Positions 57,901-64,000 of a stretch of 64,000 bases of DNA are shown here, piece after piece. The notes under the pieces were generated by a model, which did not search any database, was not told where the DNA came from, and saw only the letters and a program-made list of their open reading frames with translations. How positions within the stretch are numbered: position 1 is the first letter of the stretch; each line of letters opens with the position of its first letter. This DNA comes from Littorina saxatilis. Its lineage: Eukaryota > Mollusca > Gastropoda > Littorinimorpha > Littorinidae. Made by a program: the position numbers and the translations under genes. The DNA is taken from contig NC_090253.1 in the NCBI RefSeq assembly GCF_037325665.1, positions 40,128,812 through 40,192,811 of the forward strand, given 5' to 3'.

Positions 57901-60900
57901 GCTTCGCTGAGTCAAGCAGGGATGCTGCAGAGCCAGTGGCAGAAGTTGTTCCTGATCACAGTAAGTAAAAGTGGCTTTATTTTGCCTGTTCCGTCAAATT
58001 CTACGTGCACTTTAGTTATGCAGGGCTAGTTCATAATCGTTGCTTGTTGCTGTGGTTGATCCTTATCTTGTTGTTCTGCTTTAGTTGCATTTAACTGAAT
58101 ACATGACTTGTTGAAAGAATTGTACCAACCAATGTGTTGACAGTTGGAATCTCGTGCACATTACACAATGGCATATTCAGCTTTGTAATGGTGAATAGGC
58201 CATTGTGTAATGTGCACGAGATTCCAACGGTCTTGATGTCGTTCCGTGCATTTAATATGGGCCTAATTCAGGATATTGCCCAAGTCCTCAGAATGTCAAA
58301 TGTGTGTTTTCAAATAGTCTAGTCTCAGGTGTGTATATAGTCAATACGTTTGTGTGTGTGTTTGTAAGCGCTATAAGTAAACTTAAAGACCTACACGTTA
58401 TTGACGTCTTCATGTCTTTCAGTGCATTGAATAAGGGCCCAATTCAGGATATTGCCCAAGTCCTCAGAATGTTAAATGTGTGTTTTCAAATAGTCTAGTC
58501 TTAGATGTGTATTTACGTTTGTGTGTGTTTGTAAGCAGCATAAGAAAACTTAAAGACCTACACGTTTTTGATGTCTTGATGTCGTTCCGTGCATTTAATA
58601 TGGGCCTAATTCAGAATATTGCTTAAGTCCTCAGAAAGACAAATGTGTGTTTTCATATCGTCTTTTCTCAGGTGTGTTATGTAGTCTATGTGTTTGTAGG
58701 CGTCATAAATAAACTTGAATCTGAGAACTCTTCTAGCAATTTACAGGCATGCGAATTGTCCGCGGATCTCAGGATTTCAGATACAAACACTGCGGTTTCA
58801 GAGTAAAATAAATATCTTGCAAAGATATTTTAATTTTTTTTGTATTTTTTTGTTGTATTAAAGACAGAAAGGTTGAAACTGAACACCAACCACCCAAGAC
58901 TTGTAAACCACCTTTTGAAATATAAATTATTATAATATATATCATTCCAATATATATCATTCCAACTCAAAGCTATTTGTGTTTACATCCTGTCAAATAC
59001 ATTTACACTAACTTTTTGTTAATAGACACTGAGTGCTTGGCTGAGTCAAGCAGGGATGCAGGCCAGTGGCAGAAGTTGTTCCTGAACACAGTAAGTAAAA
59101 GTAGCTTCATTTTGCCTGTTCCTCTACGTGCACTTTAGTTATGCAGGGCTAGTTCATAATCGTTGCTTGTTGCTATGGGTGATCCTTATCTTTTTTGTTC
59201 TGCTTTAGTTGCATGTAATTGAATAAATGACTTGTTGAAAGAAATGTACCAACCAATGCGTGGATTCTCGGGTACATTACAAAATGGCATATTCAGCTTT
59301 GTTATGGTGACTCGTTGTTACACACTTCCACGCAGTTAAGATGTAAGTTTAGCTATGGGACACGCACACATACGTGTAATAGTATTGAGGACCCACACGT
59401 TTTTGACGCCTTGATGTCTTTCAGTGCATTTAGTAAGGGCTCAATTCAGGATATTGCCCAAGTCCTCAGAATGTCAAATGTGTGTTTTCATATAGTCTTA
59501 GTCTCAGGTGTGTGTTATGATTATTATCGTCTGTACGTTTGTGTGTGTGTGTGCGTGTGTGTCGGCAATAGACATGTTCCTAAAATAACTCGGGATTTGA
59601 AAGCGGTCTGGGCCTGGTCGAGTAAGAGCCCCTTTATAAGCTTTTCACAACACCCAGAGCATGTTCCATGCTTCTGATTGGGATCGAGACGAACAACCAA
59701 CATCAATGTGTATGTTATGCAGCGTGCACTAAAAATACCTTTTTTTCTGGCAAATATAAACATCTTGGCCCCGAATCACCACCAATGGCTTGCTGATCAC
59801 TGTAAGTGTTCACTAAGCACATGTGTTTTTCTGCACGTATGTGACCTCAAGCCAATCTCACGTGACCTCAATCAAACTACATGTTGTGAGCCATTGGTAT
59901 GTGCCAGCAATCATTTCCGCTACATATTAATTATTATGAACTTGGATGAACTAGCGAGCACCGATTTTTAAGAGAAAAGGATATCATATTGTGCACGTGC
60001 TGTATTATACAGACCTGCCTACTCTTAGTTTTGGGCATAGCATTCTACAATATGGAACCTACTGCTACAATCAGGTTTCTTGGTGCACCGGTTTGAGCCA
60101 TTTTTTGTGAGCCAGCCAGCCCTTTTTTTGTATTACTTCACTGTTTTGTGTTGTCACTGCGATAATGCATCCAAACTGAGATTACCCGGGTGTGTGCTTT
60201 TACAGCAGACCACATGAATAGTAACTTGTGCTGGCACTCAAAGCAAGAGCAAGTTTAATGAAAACGTCTTCAATTTTATATCCAGGTGCTTGTAAGTGCA
60301 GAAATGGCGGCCGTTAGTTCAGTGACAATATAATCGGCGTTATTCAGTGTGAGTTTGCGATTCTGATAATATCTGTAATGTTCTACGCCTTGACACGCTA
60401 TGCTTCGCTTTTGGGCTACCATTGCTACTCTTGACCATTCTAAGGGGTAGGCAGATCTGTGCAATGATACACATCAGAGTTAGTTGCTCATCACGATCAC
60501 AGGATAAAGCTGATCCAAAGCATGGAACATGCTCCGGATGTTGTGAAAAACTTGTCTGGGGGAAAAGGGGCTCTTATTCTTCCAGACTGCTGACAGTCCT
60601 GAAAAAAAATCGTCTATTGCATAACATCTAGAAAAGAAATGATTATGTTTTCTTATATTTACAGACCGCATCTCTTTGGACTTCGATGACAACAAGGTAA
60701 ACTCCGAGGACAACGAGGTAAACTCCGAGGACAACCCTCTTTCTCGTGACTCATCTCTGGACTCGGCAATTGCAGATTGCATAACTGAGGAAGAGTCTTC
60801 CGATGAAGACAACTTTGATAACTTTGATGACCCGTGTGATCCTGATGTCCGCATGGAAGATCTTTCTGAAGACAGCAGTGATGATGAAAGTATAGATGGT

Positions 60901-61119
60901 GTCGACAAGGATGATTCAAATGGAGGAATGAATGTTGCCAGGATGGAACTGAGTGAGAGTGACAATGAAGATATGAATGTTGCTAGGATGGAACCGAGTA
61001 AGAGTGACAATGATGATGCAAATGAAGGAATGAATGTTGACAGGAAGGAAGAAATGAGTGACACTGTCAAGGATATAAATGAAGGTATGAATGTTGCCAT
61101 CTCAAGGGGGAAGTCCTAG
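42963..61119 (+). CDS. Acidic repeat protein built from tandem 69-bp exons
   Basis: Exons: 42963-43028 (MDPEMASHLWRTGWRWD...), 43752-43872 (EHSSTAETPTQ..., ending VAEVVPEH), then 69-bp exons at 44630-44698, 46100-46168, 47738-47806, 48823-48891, 49829-49897, 50834-50902, 54401-54469, 56446-56514, 57892-57960, then 60665-61119. Each 69-bp exon has an ATAG or CTAG acceptor, a GTAAGTAAAAG donor and phase 1 at both ends, encoding NTECFAESSRD... to ...EVVPEH. Any number can be spliced in without frame change. Two further copies (51821-51888, 68 bp; 59026-59090, 65 bp) would break the frame. The last exon adds Asp/Glu/Ser-rich sequence with GMNVARMELSESD-type repeats and ends at TAG 61117-61119. 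With nine repeats the product is about 420 residues. I see no globular domain or signal peptide. The function is unknown. It may be a decayed transposon-derived gene, since the sequence after the stop is a broken zinc-finger/recombinase region. Confidence 0.6.
45146..45580. mobile_element. hAT-like MITE (CAGGGTTTAG ... GAAACCCTG)
   Basis: Terminal inverted CAGGGTTT / AAACCCTG ends are flanked by TAGTCT on both sides (45140-45145, 45581-45586). CAGGG ends fit hAT-type elements, though only six matching bases of the expected 8-bp TSD are visible. It is 435 bp, non-coding, inserted in a 176-bp subrepeat after the first array exon. Confidence 0.7.
48030..48109 (+). mobile_element. 5'-truncated mollusc-type SINE, 9-bp TSD
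   Basis: Only the 3' end remains (GTCGCGATATAACCTTGAAT, GAAAACGACGTTAAACACC, then AAATAAAG and A/G-rich tail). ATTCAGCTT flanks it (48021-48029, 48110-48118). It is present in only one array unit, so it inserted after or apart from the amplification of the 48.3-51.3 kb units. Confidence 0.85.
51821..51888 (+). pseudogene. Array exon copy with lost frame (68 bp)
   Basis: Identical to its neighbours at acceptor and donor, but one base shorter near the middle (TCAAGTGGGATG instead of TCAAGCAGGGATG). Including it would shift the frame of everything downstream. Confidence 0.85.
53031..54320. mobile_element. ~1.29-kb insertion with terminal 180-bp foldback
   Basis: It interrupts the array unit between GAAATATACATTAT and TATTATAATATATACC, which are continuous in other units. 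The left end is a near-perfect hairpin (GGTTACAACACCAGTGGTTT ... AACCACGAGTGTTGTAATCT, 53035-53190) whose arms include TTGTATTTCAGTCAAGACCC. The rest has no recognisable protein. Confidence 0.75.
55119..55699 (+). mobile_element. SINE insertion with a second SINE piece nested in it
   Basis: The 10-bp direct repeat GATATTGCCC flanks the block exactly (55109-55118, 55700-55709). It ends in the mollusc-type 3' sequence (GAAAACGACGTTAAACACC, AAATAAAGAAAGAAAG). Inside, the piece CTGCTGAAGAGACATTAAAC ... AACCAACCAACC (about 55332-55388) lies between two copies of ACCCTTGTTAAG, so it is itself a nested short retroposon. Confidence 0.8.
58143..58228. repeat. 86-bp inverted duplication (hairpin) in the array
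   Basis: GTTGGAATCTCGTGCACATT ... is followed after a short loop by its reverse complement, ending ... ATTCCAAC. Other array units have only the left arm, so this is a local inverted-duplication scar that also deleted neighbouring subrepeat sequence. Confidence 0.85.
59026..59090 (+). pseudogene. Last array exon copy with lost frame (65 bp)
   Basis: Four bases are missing (GGGATGCAGGCCAG in place of GGGATGCTGCAGAGCCAG), while the acceptor and GTAAGTAAAAG donor are kept. It is the most diverged array unit. Confidence 0.85.
59610..60592. mobile_element. ~1-kb segment bounded by ~60-bp inverted repeats
   Basis: AGTAAGAGCCCCTTTATAAG ... AGCATGTTCCATGCTT on the left recurs inverted on the right (AAGCATGGAACATGCT ... 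AAGGGGCTCTTATTC). It lies in the intron just before the last exon of the acidic repeat gene. It is probably a DNA element; no ORF is recognised. Confidence 0.55.
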
Positions 61120-62377
61120 GAAAAAAACCACTGTTGTGTATTCTGTAAAACAAATGTATGCTAAACTTGCTCGGCACATGGAGCAAAAACATTTCCATCA
61201 AAAAGATGTACAAGATGCTTTGAGTTGTGAAAAAAAGCAAAGAAAGAAAACAACAATGGCTTGTACTTCGAAATAGAGGAAATCTTGTTCACAATCAAAC
61301 CGTTTTGACAGAAGGAAAAGGGACAATAATTCCATCCAAAAGGCCTTCTGAAAAGGCAGATGTCCATGACTTTGTTCCCTGCTCTGACTGCTATGGGATG
61401 TTCCAGACAAGCATGCTTTGGCGTCATGCAAAAGAATGCAAACTGCGCAATGAAGAAAACACAAAGAAGCACCATGTTCAAGAGGGCCAGGCCCTTTTAC
61501 CTGTAGCTGAGAATGTGACGAAAGAGTTCAAGAAGACAATTCTCTGCAGCATGGCATGTGATGATGTGAGTTTTTTCGGCTAGGACGGATGAGGTGATAT
61601 CTAGCTTTGGTCAAAAACTGTTTGAGAAACATAGGCACCTTCCACATCGCTATCAGTACATCAAGCAGAAAATGAGGGAACTGTCGCGTTTCCTCATCAT
61701 TGCTCGGCAGGAATGTGCTTCTCCATCTCTCAACATCCGCGATTGCCTGTCAGGACAGATGTTTGACTCAGTTGTAAAGGCTGTGAAAACAGCCTGTGGT
61801 TTTGATTCAGGTAATGGCAGAGTTCACACTCCTTCCCTGGCCCTCAAACTAGGCCACAACCTGATGAAATGCTCACAGCTGTTACTTTCAACCGCAGTCA
61901 AGGAGGGAGACGAAACTTTGAGGAACCAAGTGAAAGCCTTTCAAACTCTGTACAAGTCTGATTGGGCAGGAGATATATCATCCCATATTAGCTTAGCATA
62001 GAAAACAGGCTGCAGATTTGTTGTGTCACCGTTTGCTTACAAGTTTAACTGTAAGGATATGTCCCCTAAGGATTTTTGGAAACTCTCTTATTGCCCTTCA
62101 GAAAGAAATGATGACAACGTTGGTTACACAGAATACTTTGAAAGTTGAATGTTGGCACAGATTTGTTCCTGTGATTTTGTCCCCTTTAGAATGTCTTCAT
62201 TTTCCCCCAGTTTAGAGTATCATTGCATTGTTTAGTGCCAATGTACCTGCAACATTTGTATGTGGCTGTGTGTTGTTTTTGGCAAGAAATTTCTTTTGCA
62301 TGGAGGTCAACATTCTGTCTGACATAGATACATTGCAGATTGTTAGTTACAACTATTTTTGTCAGCTGTATATCAAT

Positions 62378-62600
62378 TGCATTCAAGTGTGCGAAAACGG
62401 TTTGATATTGTTGTTTTCTTTCTTTCTGCTTTTTTTTCATAACTCAAAGCGTCTTGTACATCTTTTTCATGGACATTTTTTTGCTCCATGTGCCGTGCGA
62501 GTTTAGCATACAGTGTTTTACAGAATACACAACAGTGGGTTTTTTCCCAGGACTTCCCCCTTGAGATGGCAACATTCATACTTTCATTTATACTTCAACC
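62378..62600 (-). pseudogene. Inverted partial copy of the zinc-finger exon
   Basis: The minus strand encodes NVAISRGKSWEKTHCCVFCK ... LARHMEQK, nearly identical to 61075-61260 on the plus strand. Here TGG stands where the plus copy has TAG. It lies in the insertion that splits the recombinase-like region, downstream (on the minus strand) of the inverted promoter/exon copy at 62752-63056. Confidence 0.8.
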
Positions 62601-62751
62601 AGCCCAGTGTGCCATGAGGCTTCCCTTCAAACATTTTATTTTAAACAGTCTTGGCGTATAGCTAAAAAAATAAAAAATAAAAAGGGGGGGGGGGGGGGGG
62701 TTTGCCGTCTTTAGTCACAACAAAGGTGATATCAGCGACGGGGCTATCGGG

Positions 62752-63056
62752 ATTTGATCCGCTTACCTTATTTCTGTTATTCAGTTGTCTGACGGACATC
62801 ATCCCGCGCGTCCCCACACTGACCAAAATGGCTTCCCACCCAGAAGAAAGCATTTTCATTGGCGTGGCAATGTCACGTGATTTGTTGATCACGTGGCCTC
62901 TTTGTGATTGGTTTTCGATACACACTCGAATTAAACTTGCCACCATTCTCTGTAAAAGTGTGTGAACTTGGTATACACTCCTCAGAAGAAAGTCTAGTGG
63001 AGACAACATTCTGAGTACTATGCTAAAACTTTACCAACAAGTTTAGGACCTCACGA
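62752..63056 (-). pseudogene. Inverted copy of the 40275-40585 promoter/first-exon sequence
   Basis: The minus strand repeats the CCAAT and CACGTG boxes, ATGAAAATGCTTTCTTCTGG and the donor AAGGTAAGCGG, with a short internal deletion. Together with 62378-62600 it looks like the 5' portion of a second gene copy lying antisense. Confidence 0.8.
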
Positions 63057-63518
63057 AGTTTGACATCACTCAGTCAAATAAGATTCAACAATCCCAAGAG
63101 GATTCCGTTGGCAAAGGACATCCAGAAGATGAACTTATTCTTGCAAGAAAAGGCTGGAACCCTGATGGTGGATCTGAAAGCTTCATCAGGTGACATGGTC
63201 GCGGATTGGCATGAGCTGTGCAAGGTGACACTAGTTCAAATAGTTCTTTTCAACCGCAGAAGAAATGGCGAAGCAGAGAGAATCAAAGTTTGTCATTTCA
63301 CAGAAGGCTTGAAGCATGGCAAACAAACACAAGAAGACCTCCTCGGTGGCCTTTCTGAATTTGAAAAGAATCTAGTCACAGTTCTGGCTAAAGTTGAAAT
63401 TCCTGGTAAATTCGGAAGAAGAGTTCCTGTGCTTTTCACCACAAAGCTCAGAGAACAAGTGGAATGCCTTCTTGTCAAAACACACTTGCTTTTAACGTAC
63501 TTGAATTCCAAATTGTAA

Positions 63519-64000
63519 TCATTTTAAACCAGATAGTTTTGCCTTTGTGTTCAACAGAGTTCAAGTGGGGTTCAGTATTGCAAAGTGCTGTTGTACTAAA
63601 CAGTACTCATGTTAGGTTGTTGATTTGTGTTTAACATTCTTCACATGACCTGTTGTTTAATGTTTGTGTGATGCTTTCTCATACCATTGTTTCTTTTTGT
63701 CAATTGTCAGTATCAATCTCAGTTTTATTCATGCATGTGTTGACGATTGCCGTTTATTCATTCTGTTGACTATTTAAGGCTTTAATGGACAGGGAATGCT
63801 GTATTATGACAACAGGTTTTCATGTCTGCTTGAAACATGGTTTTTCAGACATTTTTGCCAGCTTGAAAACCATTTCAACATGTGAATGTTAACGCAATAG
63901 TGTAGCCTACCTTATTTGATTTTTACATCTTTCGTCTCTGAGTTAGTTAGTTCTTCATACTATGTGGGGATTGTAAGATTTAACAAAAACACACACCAAT
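63519..64000. other. Downstream AT-rich sequence, nothing recognised
   Basis: No exon, RNA gene or repeat boundary is visible in these 480 bases. Confidence 0.5.

Larger units (their letters stand above)
46620..58500 (+). repeat. 176-bp subrepeats nested in the exon array
   Basis: The subunit runs from AATGTCAAATGTGTGTTTTC through GTAAGCGGTATAAGTAAACT and ACCTACACGTTTTTGAGGTC to GATATTGCCCAAGTCCTCAG. It recurs one to four times per array unit, for example starting near 46856, 52386, 52562, 55904, 57189 and 57365. It gives recurring open frames (SNSLVSGVYIVNTFVCVF...), but 176 is not a multiple of three and the frames are not bounded by consistent splice sites, so I read it as intronic satellite. 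Confidence 0.8.
44100..59100 (+). repeat. Tandem exon-intron array, 11 units of ~1.0-2.6 kb
   Basis: Each unit contains a GAACTCTTCTAGCAATTTAC block, a TTTCTTTTTGTATTAAAGAC pyrimidine stretch, the 69-bp exon, the donor-side intron (GTACCTTTATTTTGCCTGTT) and a variable number of ~176-bp subrepeats. Exon-to-exon spacing is 1470, 1638, 1085, 1006, 1005, 987, 2580, 2045, 1446 and 1134 bases. The differences come from subrepeat number and from inserted elements. Units around 48.3-51.3 kb are nearly identical to each other. Confidence 0.9.
61120..63518 (+). pseudogene. Broken zinc-finger/tyrosine-recombinase-like (Crypton-like) region
   Basis: Reading on after the stop, several frames carry related pieces: a C2H2-like finger (CCVFC ... 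RHMEQKH), a second one (PCSDCYGMFQTSMLWRHAKEC), a helical block (QKLFEKHRHLPHRYQYIKQK, MRELSRFLIIARQE, SLALKLGHNLMKCSQLL), and at 63060-63518 VTLVQIVLFNRRRNGEAERI and GRRVPVLFTTKL. I recall the order and motifs from a family of uncharacterised invertebrate and fish proteins related to tyrosine recombinases such as Cryptons; NRRRNGE resembles the first catalytic-arginine box. The later HxxR...Tyr part is not seen before the window ends. One nonsense change and at least two frameshifts separate the pieces, and about 1 kb of foreign sequence (62002-63056) interrupts them, so it is a pseudogene. Confidence 0.6.

Noticed and set aside
46725-58498. Recurring frames SNSLVSGVYIVNTFVCVF... as a protein family
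   Set aside because: They arise from 176-bp subrepeats whose length is not a multiple of three, and they overlap each other in different frames without splice sites.
44100-59100. CRISPR-like or satellite-only reading of the 1-kb tandem array
   Set aside because: Units are far too long and variable for CRISPR, the genome is eukaryotic, and the conserved exon with consistent splice phase argues against a pure satellite.
60480-61100. 206-codon minus-strand Ser/Leu-rich frame
   Set aside because: Antisense shadow of the acidic exon at 60665-61119; GAC/GAG/GAT-rich sense codons read as Ser/Leu-rich antisense.
1-64000. Retrovirus-like or LTR element
   Set aside because: No paired LTRs and no gag/pol-type motifs were seen on either strand.

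Overview
This is a eukaryotic nuclear window: split genes with GT-AG introns, AATAAA signals, long CA/GT microsatellites, tRNA-derived SINEs with target-site duplications, and many terminal-inverted-repeat DNA elements. The repeat types (an AAATAAAGAAAG-tailed SINE, GAA-tailed SINEs, CGCGTAAGGCGAAA-type elements) and the protein similarities suggest a marine mollusc, most likely a caenogastropod snail such as a periwinkle. The species is inferred from recalled repeat families, not from a search.

Layout. (1) 378-15738, minus strand: an 11-exon gene for a 414-aa TBC/Rab-GAP-like protein, complete by splice phase from ATG to stop. (2) 15739-15864: a 126-bp interval between two divergent start codons, with CCAAT boxes on both strands and an ETS-like site; it looks like a shared bidirectional promoter. 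(3) 15865-38076, plus strand: a 14-exon gene for beta-1,3-glucosyltransferase (B3GLCT), complete at 489 aa, with signal sequence, DDD motif and C-terminal HEEL retrieval signal. Its 6.8-kb intron 2 is made almost entirely of nested transposons. (4) 38077-42962: a 33-bp minisatellite 3' of B3GLCT, simple repeats, a promoter/first-exon-like dispersed sequence at 40275-40585, and a DNA element. (5) 42963-63518, plus strand: an unusual gene or domesticated transposon. A short N-terminal exon and a 121-bp exon are followed by 11 tandem copies of a phase 1-1 exon; nine copies keep exactly 69 bp, adding 23 acidic residues each, and two have lost the frame. A large last exon then encodes more acidic sequence and, after a stop, decayed remains of a zinc-finger plus tyrosine-recombinase-like (Crypton-like) protein. 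That tail is broken and interrupted by an inverted partial copy of the same gene.

The two 5' genes are ordinary housekeeping genes. B3GLCT glucosylates O-fucose on thrombospondin type-1 repeats in the ER; the TBC-like protein probably belongs to membrane trafficking. The third locus is the most unusual: tandem expansion of an in-frame exon has built a modular acidic repeat region whose length could vary by splicing or copy number.

Introns are rich in mobile elements with readable boundaries: 9-bp TSDs around a foldback MITE, TTAA around a piggyBac relic, several SINE TSDs, TA-flanked CAGTGGAACCC MITEs, and a roughly 5.9-kb CACTA-like element carrying many copies of a GTAAAGTTACATGCA-like motif.
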